Below are positions 1-8,510 of a stretch of DNA of 64,000 nucleotides, piece by piece. The position numbers and the translations under genes were made by a program. A model generated the notes under the pieces. It did not search any database and had not been told where the DNA came from. It saw only the letters and a list, made by a program, of their open reading frames with translations. Position 1 is the stretch's first letter. Every line of letters begins with the position of its first letter. Origin of the DNA: Comamonas odontotermitis (GTDB taxonomy: Bacteria; Pseudomonadota; Gammaproteobacteria; Burkholderiales; Burkholderiaceae_C); NCBI RefSeq assembly GCF_020080045.1, contig NZ_CP083451.1, forward strand, positions 1,798,001 to 1,862,000. The letters are read 5' to 3'.

Positions 1-1137
1 GGACGCGATGCCGCGCTGGCCGTGCGCGCGGCCCGTACGTTTCCAGGCCAGATTGCCAGCCTCATCCTCCCGGCCGATACCAGTTGGGGCGAGGGCGGCG
101 AAGTTGCTGGCGTACTGCCCGAGCCGCAGCCCGCACCGCTCGATCCCTATGCCGTGGAAGGTGCCGCCCGGGCCTTGCGCAGCGGTCAACATGCATTGCT
201 GCTGCTGGCCGGAGATGCCGCCTTTGAAGAAGGCCAGCAGCAGGCCTGGCGCGTGGCCAGTGCCACGCGCGCGGCCATCATGCTCGACTACGTCTGCGCC
301 CACGTACAGCGTGGAAGAGGGCGTTTGCAGATCGAACGCGTGCCTTACGGCATGGAAGCGGCCATCCAGGCGCTGGCGCGGTTCGAGCACATCATTCTGG
401 TGGGCGCCAAGCCGCCGGTGGGCTTTTTTGCCTACCCGGGCCTGCCATCCACCCAGCACCCGGCCACGGCGCAATTGCACACCCTGGCCCGGCCGGAGCA
501 AAGCGCCACCGAGGCATTGCGCGCTCTGGCCGATGCGCTGGGCGCGCCTGCGGTTGCGATTCCCGATCCCGGCCCGCGCCCCGAGGCAGCCCGTGGCGCC
601 CCCACGCCAGAAGGCCTGGCCCAGACTGTGGCGGCGCTGATGCCCGAAGGCTCCATTGTGTCGGACGAATCCATCTCGTACGGCCGGGGCTTTTATCCGC
701 ATACCTTTGCTGCACCTGCGCACGACTGGCTGCACCTGGGCGGCGGCGCCATTGGTGACGGCATGCCGGTGGCCACTGGCGCTGCGCTGGGGGCATGCAA
801 AGAGCGGCGAGTCATCAACCTGCAGGCAGACGGCTCGGCCATGTACAGCCTGCAGGCGCTGTGGACGCAGGCGCGCGAAGGCCTGCCGATCACCACCATC
901 CTCCTCAACAACAGCAAGTACAACATCCTGATTGGTGAGTACAGGAACGTGGGTGCCACCCCGGGGCCCACGGCCATGGGCATGCTGGATCTGGGCAACC
1001 CGGGCATCAACTGGGTGGCGCTTGCCAATGGCATGGGTGTGGAGGCCGCCCGTGCCACCACCATGGAGGCCTGCAGCGACCTGCTGCGCGCCAGCTTTGG
1101 CAGGCCTGGCCCCTTCCTGATCGAGCTGGTGGTGTAG
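1..1137 (+). CDS. TPP-dependent acetolactate synthase-like enzyme, 5' end missing
   Basis: The frame is open from the first base of the window, so the N-terminal part of the gene lies to the left; about 378 residues are visible. The C-terminal thiamine-diphosphate-binding domain is clear: the ADG of the TPP motif is at 826-834 and the closing Asn-Asn pair at 907-912, the usual spacing of about 25-30 residues, preceded by a GGGAIGDGMPVATGAALG stretch typical of the family. Members include acetolactate synthases, benzoylformate decarboxylases and related 2-oxoacid decarboxylases. The visible part does not settle the substrate, and no small regulatory subunit gene follows, so a biosynthetic ilvB role is not supported. 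Family assignment is firm; the exact reaction is open. Confidence 0.85.
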   Translation, partial: GRDAALAVRAARTFPGQIASLILPADTSWGEGGEVAGVLPEPQPAPLDPYAVEGAARALRSGQHALLLLAGDAAFEEGQQQAWRVASATRAAIMLDYVCAHVQRGRGRLQIERVPYGMEAAIQALARFEHIILVGAKPPVGFFAYPGLPSTQHPATAQLHTLARPEQSATEALRALADALGAPAVAIPDPGPRPEAARGAPTPEGLAQTVAALMPEGSIVSDESISYGRGFYPHTFAAPAHDWLHLGGGAIGDGMPVATGAALGACKERRVINLQADGSAMYSLQALWTQAREGLPITTILLNNSKYNILIGEYRNVGATPGPTAMGMLDLGNPGINWVALANGMGVEAARATTMEACSDLLRASFGRPGPFLIELVV

Positions 1138-1771
1138 GTCCGGGTCGATCCGCACCGGCAACCATTGCGCAGCTGTGAACGCCGCTTTGGGGCCAGGGAA
1201 GCGAGCGCGGAAAGGTAGGAGGCATGTGAGATGCTGCCGCTCTGTGGCATTGCCGCGCTCGCCTTTTGGGGGGGCGTGCAGTTCGATGGCGCGGCTGCCC
1301 CGAGCGCATCTTGTGCAAGGCCTCCAGGAAAGCCCTTTTCCCCCGGCATTGCGGCCACACCCTCTAGCTGCCGTAGCAGCATGCCCAGGGGTAAGGCGGG
1401 CGATGCCTGCCTCCGTTTTTGCGCATGTTTTTCGCTATGGCGGCGAGATCAAACCATTCAACAGGCAATCGTCTATGGCGAAGAGATTCCGTGACCGCGG
1501 AGGGAGACACACCGTGCCCTGTCAATCAATAAGCAAAAATTGTATATTTTGTGAGTAAATGCTTATCTTCTATACCTTGTTGAGCAATGAATAATTATTC
1601 ATTCATGCAGATTCATCAATGAAGAAGATTCAATTTTTTTCAAAATTAACAAAATCAATTTTATTGAAATATTCATAAACTAAGGTCAATTATCCGACAT
1701 ACGTACTTACTTTTATAAAAGCTATCGGTACCATTGAGTGATTCAATTTCTCCTTTGTTGGAGATCGCCCG
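1138..1771. other. intergenic stretch without a convincing gene
   Basis: The first part (about 1138-1530) is GC-rich. It has open frames of up to 127 codons on + and 229 codons on the opposite strand, but none shows a recognisable domain, signal peptide or good ribosome binding site. From about 1540 to 1770 the composition turns sharply AT-rich, which fits a promoter region for the secreted protease that begins at 1772. I see no clear terminator or operator. Confidence 0.5.
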
Positions 1772-3664
1772 ATGGTTCGCTCTTCCCGTGCTTGCACGCA
1801 GGCCTTTTTTGCCGCATTGGCGGCCCTCATGCTGTGTATTGGCACGGGTGCTGCACAGGCGCAAAGCGTGCAGGCGCGTGTGCAGCCTGCGGATATGGCC
1901 AAGCAGGCCACTGTGCAAAGGAACCAAGCCTTGGCCCCGGTGCCTGCAGTGGTCGATCTGGGTGCCTGGGCGGCTCCCAAGACAGCAGCGGCGCGCAGCG
2001 ATGTGATACAGATCGGTGCCCGCCGGGCAGTCACTCTGACTGGGACGACCCAGGCCACTGGCGCCTTGCTCCAGTGGCAGGCGTCGGGAGATGGGGGCCT
2101 CGTAGCGGCTGTGAGCTTTGTCTCCGATGATGCGTTCGGCTTGCGCGCAGGCCTGCAGATCGGCTCTTTGCCAGGCAATGCCACTGTCCGTGTCTATGCC
2201 CCTGATGACCGTGACGGGGCATTCGAAATATCCGGTCGGGGCATTGCACAGATACTGCAGAACAACAACCAGGCGGGAGAAGTGCCAGCGACGGCAAACA
2301 CCTGGTGGACGCCTGCGGTGGATGGCAACGAGCTGACGGTGGAAATCCAGCTGCCTGCTGGCGCAGCGGCCAGCGACGTGAAAGTGTCCATCCCAAGCCT
2401 CGTGCACATCTATGAAAACATCTTCGCCCTGATCGACGACGGCACGCAATTCCAGGCCAAGCTCAACAACGCCGCCAGTTGCACGCTGGACTCCACCTGC
2501 TACGACGCCTATGCCCGCCAGCGCGATGCCGTGGCCCGCATGCTCTATGTGAATGCCGACGGCGCTTTCCTGTGCACCGGCACGTTGCTCAATGACCGCA
2601 CAGGCAGCGGCACGCCATACTTCATGACGGCCAACCATTGCATCAGCTCACAGGCCGCCGCGTCGAGCCTGCAGACCTTCTGGTTCTACCGCACGCCCAG
2701 TTGCAACAGCCGCCTGTTGTCTTCGGCCAGCAAAACCCTCAAGGACGGGGCCAAGCTGCTGTACACATCGGCTACCCCCGATGCCACCTTGCTGGTATTG
2801 AACGACACCCCACCTGCCGGTGCCGTGTTCGCAGGATGGGATGCCAATGCCGTGGCCAAGGGCGCTGCCGTGGTGGGCGTGCACCACCCGCGTGGCGACC
2901 TGCAGAAAATCAGTTTCGGCAGTGTGGTGGGCAGCACCGATTGCAAGCCGGGCAAGGGCGTCTTCACCTGCTACGCCAGCGATGCCATGGGCGAGAACTA
3001 CTACCGCGTGCAGTGGAGCCAGGGCATGACCGAAGGCGGCAGCAGCGGCTCGGCCCTGTTTGTCAACGGCGTGCTCACCGGCATGCTCTCCAATGGCTCG
3101 GCTTCGTGCACCAATGCCGGCGGCTTCAACAACTATGCGCGCTTTGACCGGGTGTTCCCTGCCATCCAGCAATGGCTCTTTGCCGAAGTGGCCGCCTTTG
3201 CCGCCGACAGCCATGGCCGCAGCGCCGTCTTCCGCTTCTATAACGCCCAGACCGGCGCTCACTTCTATACAGCCAGTGTGGAGCAGCGCGACGCAGTGAT
3301 CGCCGTATTCCCGGCCTTCCAGTATGAAGGTGTGGCCTTTTATGCGTATAGCCAACAGGCGGGCGCAGGCCTCGTACCGGTCTACCGCTTCTACAACCAG
3401 CAGAACGCATCACACGTCTACACCGTGAGCACCTCCGAGCGCGACGCCATGCGGGCCAACCCCGCCGTGTTCAGCGACGAGGGCGTGGCCTGGTGGGCGC
3501 AAGCGGGCGAAAGCTCCGCAACCCAGGCGGTGTTTCGCTTCCTGAACCAGCAGACGGGCCGTTATTTCTACACGGCCAGTGCCCAGGAGCGCGATCAGGT
3601 CATCGCCACGTACCCCCAACTCCAGTACCAGGGTGTGGCGTACAGCTTGTGGGTTGGGCAGTAA
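1772..3664 (+). CDS. secreted trypsin-like serine protease with three C-terminal DUF5648-type repeats
   Basis: The 630-residue product starts with a signal peptide (charged MVRSSR, hydrophobic core, AQAQ cleavage region near residue 31). A trypsin-fold catalytic domain follows, with His289 in TANHC, Asp337 in PDATLLVL and Ser425 in EGGSSGS. This arrangement resembles the Achromobacter lysyl endopeptidase group. After about residue 480 there are three copies of a repeat of about 45-48 residues, each of the form FRFYNxQTGxHFYT...ERDxVxxxxPxxxYEGVA; I recognise this as the DUF5648 type often attached to secreted hydrolases. The protein is probably exported by Sec and acts outside the cytoplasm. 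Roughly 240 residues between the signal peptide and His289 may be a propeptide or extra domain. Cleavage specificity cannot be read from the sequence. Confidence 0.9.
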   Translation: MVRSSRACTQAFFAALAALMLCIGTGAAQAQSVQARVQPADMAKQATVQRNQALAPVPAVVDLGAWAAPKTAAARSDVIQIGARRAVTLTGTTQATGALLQWQASGDGGLVAAVSFVSDDAFGLRAGLQIGSLPGNATVRVYAPDDRDGAFEISGRGIAQILQNNNQAGEVPATANTWWTPAVDGNELTVEIQLPAGAAASDVKVSIPSLVHIYENIFALIDDGTQFQAKLNNAASCTLDSTCYDAYARQRDAVARMLYVNADGAFLCTGTLLNDRTGSGTPYFMTANHCISSQAAASSLQTFWFYRTPSCNSRLLSSASKTLKDGAKLLYTSATPDATLLVLNDTPPAGAVFAGWDANAVAKGAAVVGVHHPRGDLQKISFGSVVGSTDCKPGKGVFTCYASDAMGENYYRVQWSQGMTEGGSSGSALFVNGVLTGMLSNGSASCTNAGGFNNYARFDRVFPAIQQWLFAEVAAFAADSHGRSAVFRFYNAQTGAHFYTASVEQRDAVIAVFPAFQYEGVAFYAYSQQAGAGLVPVYRFYNQQNASHVYTVSTSERDAMRANPAVFSDEGVAWWAQAGESSATQAVFRFLNQQTGRYFYTASAQERDQVIATYPQLQYQGVAYSLWVGQ

Positions 3665-3728
3665 ACAAGCCCAGTGTTGCGGCCTCTTGTCGAGAGACAT
3701 TGACAGCTTCGGGCCTGGCGCAAACAGG

Positions 3729-4652
3729 CTATCGTCGCCCGGCAATCCACCCATACCCGCTCACCAGCATCACCCCGGCAAGCGCAATCAATGCTCCGAT
3801 CACAAAGCCGGGTTCAATGGGCTCGTGCAGGAGCCAGGCGCCGAGGATGACGCCAAAGATCGGGGTCAGAAAGGTGAGCACGCCCAGTTGTGATGCCAGG
3901 TAGGTGCGCAGCAGCCAGAACCAGGTCAGCAGGCTGGCAAAGGCCATGGGCAAGGCGTTGAAGGCCATGCTGGCCCAGAAGGCGGGTGTGGGGTTGATGC
4001 GGCCCTGTCCACTGCCGATTGCAACGGCAACCAGCACCACGCAGCCCACCACCAACTGGTAGAGCAAGGTCTGCGCCGCAGGCAAGGCAGACAGCCGCGT
4101 GGTGCGGATGGCGACCGTGGTGGCGCCCCATGCCATGCCCGCCAGCAGAGCGAGCAGATCGCCCCAGAGCATGGTGCCCACGCTGCCGCCCTGGCTTGCG
4201 CCAGTTGCGCCGTTGCGCCACAGAAAGGCGACCGCGATGCCGGCAAAGGCGAGCGCGATGCCCAGCCACTGCAGCGGTGCCAGCCTTTCCTGGGGCAGCT
4301 TGATGTGCAGGCCAAGCGCGGCCCAGATAGGGGCGGTGTAGAGCAGTACTACCATGTGGGCCGCCGATGTGTGGCGCAGGCCTTCGCCCACCAGCACAAA
4401 TTCCAGCGCAAACAGCGCGCCGACCCACAGGCCCGGGCGCCAGCTTCCATCGCCCCATTGGATGTGCTCGCCACGCCAGCGCATCCACAGCCAGACCAGA
4501 ATGGCGGCAATGCCAGAGCGCAGGCCGATCTGCATCATCGGGGCCGCATCGTGCGCGGTGGCCTTGAGTACGATCTGCTGGCCGCTCCAGATGAGGCACA
4601 GCACGAGCATCAGGCCGATGGCGCGGGTATCGAGGGCTTGGCGGGTGTCCAT
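3729..4652 (-). CDS. DMT-superfamily (EamA) membrane transporter
   Basis: The 307-residue protein has about ten hydrophobic segments arranged as two EamA halves, the usual plan and length of RhaT/YdcZ-like drug/metabolite exporters. The first half begins with LMLVLCLIWSGQQIVLKATA and the second with GDLLALLAGMAWGATTVAIR, both typical EamA openings. It lies in the inner membrane and probably exports a small metabolite; the substrate is not predictable. It lies 69 bp downstream of the LysR-type regulator at 4722-5612 on the same strand, so the two may be co-transcribed. Confidence 0.85.
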   Translation of the reverse strand: MDTRQALDTRAIGLMLVLCLIWSGQQIVLKATAHDAAPMMQIGLRSGIAAILVWLWMRWRGEHIQWGDGSWRPGLWVGALFALEFVLVGEGLRHTSAAHMVVLLYTAPIWAALGLHIKLPQERLAPLQWLGIALAFAGIAVAFLWRNGATGASQGGSVGTMLWGDLLALLAGMAWGATTVAIRTTRLSALPAAQTLLYQLVVGCVVLVAVAIGSGQGRINPTPAFWASMAFNALPMAFASLLTWFWLLRTYLASQLGVLTFLTPIFGVILGAWLLHEPIEPGFVIGALIALAGVMLVSGYGWIAGRR

Positions 4653-4721
4653 GGGGGGGCTTGTTTGGGCGGAGCAGGCATTGTCGGCGCAGGTTGGCGC
4701 CGGAGCTGTCGCTACCGTTTT

Positions 4722-5612
4722 CTACAACTGGCCAAATTCGGCCAGTACGGCCCGAACGGCGTCCACAGCCGGGTTGGGTGTGCTCAACTGCCGGTGCGCC
4801 ACGGCCATCGGACGGATCAGCGGCGGGTACAGGTGGCGGATCTGCACTTCCGGGGCATGCCGCTGGTCTTCCACCTCTTCCAGCGGCAAGAGGGCTGCAC
4901 TCTGGCAGGCTGCGGCGAGGCTCTTGAGGGCGCCGGGATAGCTGAGCGCCAGAAAAGGGCGAGGCCGGTAGCCCGCCTGCCCAAACCATGAGGCAATCAG
5001 GCCATGCATCTGCGTAGGGGCCGAAAACGATGCCCAGCGCCGCTCTGACAGCCATTGCGCCGTGACCTGCTCGGGGGCATCCCACGCGGCGGGCAGCAGG
5101 GCCACCATGGGGTCGGCGCGCCAGGGCGTGAGCACGATTTCGGCCATTGCAGGCTGGGGGCTGGCGACGATGGCAATGTCAAGCGAGCCCAGTTGCAGGC
5201 GCTGCATCGATTGTGCAGAGCCAACGGCTTCCAGCCGTACCTCGACGCCCGGGTTCCGCTCGCTCAGGGCCTGCAGCACCAGCGGCAGCAGCCGGGTGCT
5301 CACCCCGGCAGAAACGCCCACCCGCACCAGGCCTTCTCGCCCGCTGGCACGGCGCTGTACCAGTTCGACCAGGTCTTCGCTCGCGGCCAGCAGCTTGCGG
5401 CCGCCATCGACCAGGGCGTGGCCTGCCGGGGTCAGCGCTGCCTGCCGTCGCCCGCGCACAACCAGCGTGGCTTCCAGCCGGGCCTCCAACTCTTTGATGT
5501 GCAGGCTGACGGTGGGCGGCGCCAGATGCAAGGCCTGCGAGGCTGCCGCGAACGTGCCCAGATCGGCGATGGCCACGAGGGTTTGCAGTTGGTCAAGGTT
5601 GAGGTTGCGCAT
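4722..5612 (-). CDS. LysR-family transcriptional regulator
   Basis: The 296-residue protein has the standard LysR layout. The N-terminal winged helix-turn-helix covers residues 1-60 (NLDQLQTLVAIADLGTFAAA, then LHLAPPTVSLHIKELEARL), and the rest is a periplasmic-binding-protein-like effector domain. The effector domain contains REGLVRVGVSAGVSTRLLP, the usual start of the substrate-binding fold. It is followed on the same strand by the EamA transporter, which is its most likely target, but no operator was identified. The ATG at 5610-5612 puts the helix-turn-helix at the expected distance from the start. Confidence 0.92.
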   Translation of the reverse strand: MRNLNLDQLQTLVAIADLGTFAAASQALHLAPPTVSLHIKELEARLEATLVVRGRRQAALTPAGHALVDGGRKLLAASEDLVELVQRRASGREGLVRVGVSAGVSTRLLPLVLQALSERNPGVEVRLEAVGSAQSMQRLQLGSLDIAIVASPQPAMAEIVLTPWRADPMVALLPAAWDAPEQVTAQWLSERRWASFSAPTQMHGLIASWFGQAGYRPRPFLALSYPGALKSLAAACQSAALLPLEEVEDQRHAPEVQIRHLYPPLIRPMAVAHRQLSTPNPAVDAVRAVLAEFGQL

Positions 5613-6048
5613 GGGAGTGACATCAGAATTTATGAATTGACTGGTCAGTTAATTCAACTTTACAGATGTTAATCCAGGCCCGAGCATCGGGCAACCATGA
5701 ACCATTCTTCTCTTCTTTCAGACAAGGACGCCGGGCCGGGCCGGTGCGATGGCAATGCGCCTGACGAGGCCGACCCGCAAAGTGATTTGCGGACTGATCC
5801 GCGAGGCGATTCGGTGGGTGACGTGCAGGACGAGGTGCGTTGTGGCTTGCCGCCGCACGTTGGCACCGGATGGCTGCATAGGCTGGCCCGGGCATTGGAG
5901 CGCGCCGAGCAGCGCATCACCGAGAACTTTCGTGTGCCGCCCGGGGGCGGCTGAGCCAGGGTGAGTGAAATTTCATGCCAAAAATGGCATCTGGCGCTTT
6001 GCTGTCAAGCGCCAGATGCTATGAAAAGTATAGAAAATTCAGCCTCGC
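5613..6048. other. gene-poor stretch with one palindromic repeat
   Basis: This 436-bp gap upstream of the LysR gene has several short open frames (for example 5697-5954 + and 5623-5895 -). None has a recognisable domain or supporting start region. The only structured feature is the perfect inverted repeat at 5987-6019, listed separately. A decayed gene cannot be excluded. Confidence 0.4.
5987..6019. repeat. intergenic palindromic repeat, 13-bp arms
   Basis: Arms GCATCTGGCGCTT and AAGCGCCAGATGC are perfectly complementary around a 7-base loop, with AAAATG before and ATGAAAAG after. It lies 30 bp past the end of the MFS gene (stop at 6049 on the minus strand), so it may also act as its transcript end. 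It belongs to the loose family of AGC-rich palindromes found elsewhere in this window (see 35091-35129). Confidence 0.75.
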
Positions 6049-7275
6049 TCAACCACCTGCCGCGCGGGTCAGGGGCTTTTGCCGCCAGGCCAGCACGGCG
6101 CCGAGCAGCAAGAATGCGGCCGATACCAGCAAGCCGCGCTGCAGGCCGCCCGCTCCATCGGCCACCCAGCCAACTACGGATGGCCCCACGATCTGGCCCA
6201 GCGCAAAAATGGTGGTGAAGGCACTGATGCCAGCGGGCCACGCCGCTTGCGGCAGGTTGTGGCGCACCAGTGCGGTGGTCGATGCCACGACGGAGAGGAA
6301 CACTGCGCCAAACACCATGCCGGACAAAAAGACCACGGGCGTCGCGCTGGTGAGTGCCGGCAGCACCGTCACCACGGCGAGCACCAGGCACAGAATGGCC
6401 AGCGATTCGCCGCCCTTGAAGCGGTCCAGCATGCGTGCCCAGATGCGTGAACTGGCCAGCACCGCCAGGCCCAGCGCGGTGTAGAAACCCGTGATCTGGG
6501 GCCCGGACATGCCTTGCTGGCGTAGCAGCGCGACGATGAATGTCATGTAGCCGATGTAGCCAGCGCCAAACATGAAGTAGCCAGAGAGTCCAAAGCCGAA
6601 ATCCCGCAGCGCAAAGCCCTGGCTGGTGCCTGAAGCCGCGGTTGGCAGGCCATCGGCAACGTGGCGTGCGGGCACGGCCATCACGGCTGCGGCCAGCATG
6701 CATGCGAGGCCCAGGCTGATCCAGGGCCACTGCCAGCTGTGCGGCGCAGCGTGGTTGGCGGCGGCTTGCAGCGCTGCCGGTACCAGCAGCGCCGACAGCG
6801 AGATGCCGATTCCGGTGCCGCCGTAGTACAGGCCAATCAGAAAGCCCGCGCGCTTTGGAAACAGCGAACCCAGCCGCGCCGCAAGCACCCCGCCCGCAAT
6901 GAACACCCAGGCGCTGGCCGCACCTGCCAGCACGCGCTGCAGCATCAATGCTGTTGTGCCCGTGGCCCAGCCAGACACCAGCATGAATACGGCCGCCAGC
7001 AGCGACCCGGCCATCAGCACCCGCCATGCGCCAATGCGCCGCATCAGGAGCGGAGTCATCAGCGCCCCCGCAAAATAGCCCACGGCGTTGCCGGTGTTCA
7101 TGGCGCCCGCCAGAAAGTACGACCAGCCCAGGTCTTCACGCATGGGTGGCAGCAGCAGGCCGTACGAGAACCGCGATATGCCCAGCGCAATCGCGGCGCC
7201 CAGCGACAGGGCGAGTGCGATGGCAATGGGATGACGCAGGGAGCCGCCCGGGGTGGAAGTGGCAATGGAGGTCAT
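6049..7275 (-). CDS. YbfB/YjiJ-type MFS transporter
   Basis: The 408-residue membrane protein has about 12 hydrophobic segments. It carries the signature opening of the YbfB/YjiJ branch, GISRFSYGLLLPPMREDLGW followed by AGAMNTGNAVGYFAGAL. It is an inner-membrane MFS carrier of unknown substrate. The ATG at 7273-7275 is taken as the start because it gives the usual short N-terminus; an in-frame ATG at 7300-7302 is possible, and neither has a strong ribosome binding site. It is divergent from the GlxA-type regulator at 7361, with about 85 bp between them, so that regulator may control it. Confidence 0.85.
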   Translation of the reverse strand: MTSIATSTPGGSLRHPIAIALALSLGAAIALGISRFSYGLLLPPMREDLGWSYFLAGAMNTGNAVGYFAGALMTPLLMRRIGAWRVLMAGSLLAAVFMLVSGWATGTTALMLQRVLAGAASAWVFIAGGVLAARLGSLFPKRAGFLIGLYYGGTGIGISLSALLVPAALQAAANHAAPHSWQWPWISLGLACMLAAAVMAVPARHVADGLPTAASGTSQGFALRDFGFGLSGYFMFGAGYIGYMTFIVALLRQQGMSGPQITGFYTALGLAVLASSRIWARMLDRFKGGESLAILCLVLAVVTVLPALTSATPVVFLSGMVFGAVFLSVVASTTALVRHNLPQAAWPAGISAFTTIFALGQIVGPSVVGWVADGAGGLQRGLLVSAAFLLLGAVLAWRQKPLTRAAGG

Positions 7276-7360
7276 GGTTGGTGATGCCGCAGACGTTTTC
7301 ATTTCCGGGATGCTACTGATTTGTCTAAAATGATCAATAAGAATCCAAATTAGACGAGTA

Positions 7361-8413
7361 ATGGCCCATTTCATCATCCTAGTGGCAGATGGCACCTTGG
7401 CCGGTAGCGTAGGTGCCAGTTTGGACATTCTGGCCTTTGCCCAGCGCTGCGGTGCGCCGGCGGAGCGCGTGGCATGGCAGGTTGCCAGCGCCCGGCCGCA
7501 GGTCGCGCTTTCAGGCGGCATGGCCCTGGCGGCGACTCCGGTGGAGCATTTGAAGATGGCTCCCGATGCGGTGTTGGTGATTCCTGGCATCGGGCTCGAT
7601 GCATCAGCACCGCACGGCACCGACGGAGGCTTGTCCGGGGGCGCCACGATCAATGAGCGCTATGCCGAATCGCATTTGCTCTGGCGTATGCAGGCGTCGG
7701 ATGCGCAGGCGTATGCCGGATTGGCTGCCGCCCATCACGCGGCAGGCGGTGTGGTTGCCGCGTCATGCTCGGGGGTGTTGCTGCTGGGTATGGCCGGGTT
7801 ACTGGATGGAAGGCGCGCTACCACGCATTGGCGCTTGGGAGATTTTGTACGCCGCCACTTTGGCAAGGCCTTGTTCGATGAAAACCGGATGCTGGTCGAG
7901 GACCATCGTGTCATCAGCGCCGGTGCCGCCATGGCGCAGGTGGATCTGATGCTGCATCTGGTGCAGCAGGCGGTGGGCGGCGCCGCTGGCGAGGCCGTGG
8001 TGCAGCATGTCATGCGTTACCTGCTGGTGGACAGCCGCAGCTCGCAGGCGCGCTATCGCGTATGGGAGCATCTGCATGCCAGCGAAGACGACACTGCGAT
8101 GCGCTTTGAGGCTCTGATCGAAGCGCGGCTGCCCCATGTCCCGACGATTGCCGATGCCGCCGAAACCTTGGGCATGACCAGCCGCACGCTCTCGCGCCGC
8201 ATCGCAGCCAGCACGGGGGCTGCTCCGCTTCAACTGGTCAATACGGTGCGCATGCGCCATGCGCAGCGCTTGCTGGCGCAAGGCGATCTGTCCGTGGACG
8301 CCGTCGCCCGGCGCGTGGGGTATGCCAACGGCACGGCTTTGCGCAAGCTCACCCTGAAGATGGCGCAACAGCCGCCCGGTGTTCTGCGGCACGGAATGGA
8401 GAGCCCGCAATAG
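7361..8413 (+). CDS. GlxA-family transcriptional regulator (DJ-1/PfpI + AraC HTH)
   Basis: The 350-residue protein has an N-terminal DJ-1/PfpI-like domain (about residues 1-190). It includes the cysteine elbow VAASCSGVLLLGMAGLLDGR followed by ATTHW, as in the GlxA family. The C-terminal AraC/XylS helix-turn-helix pair (about 245-345) has TIADAAETLGMTSRTLSRRI and SVDAVARRVGYANGTALRKL. In characterised relatives the amidase-like domain senses a ligand rather than catalysing. It is divergent from the YbfB-type transporter, an arrangement that often pairs a regulator with its target. The ligand is unknown. Confidence 0.92.
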   Translation: MAHFIILVADGTLAGSVGASLDILAFAQRCGAPAERVAWQVASARPQVALSGGMALAATPVEHLKMAPDAVLVIPGIGLDASAPHGTDGGLSGGATINERYAESHLLWRMQASDAQAYAGLAAAHHAAGGVVAASCSGVLLLGMAGLLDGRRATTHWRLGDFVRRHFGKALFDENRMLVEDHRVISAGAAMAQVDLMLHLVQQAVGGAAGEAVVQHVMRYLLVDSRSSQARYRVWEHLHASEDDTAMRFEALIEARLPHVPTIADAAETLGMTSRTLSRRIAASTGAAPLQLVNTVRMRHAQRLLAQGDLSVDAVARRVGYANGTALRKLTLKMAQQPPGVLRHGMESPQ

Positions 8414-8510
8414 CGGTGCGTGACAGTTGTATCCCCGGCGGTGGCGAGCGCGGGAGAACGTGGCACCTATACTGTTCACTGATTAAAACAACAGAGGAGA
8501 CACAGTCACC

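Noticed and set aside
5697..5954. An 85-codon frame on + between the LysR and MFS genes
   Set aside because: No domain, no signal peptide, and overlapping frames of equal length on both strands; kept only as an unannotated stretch.
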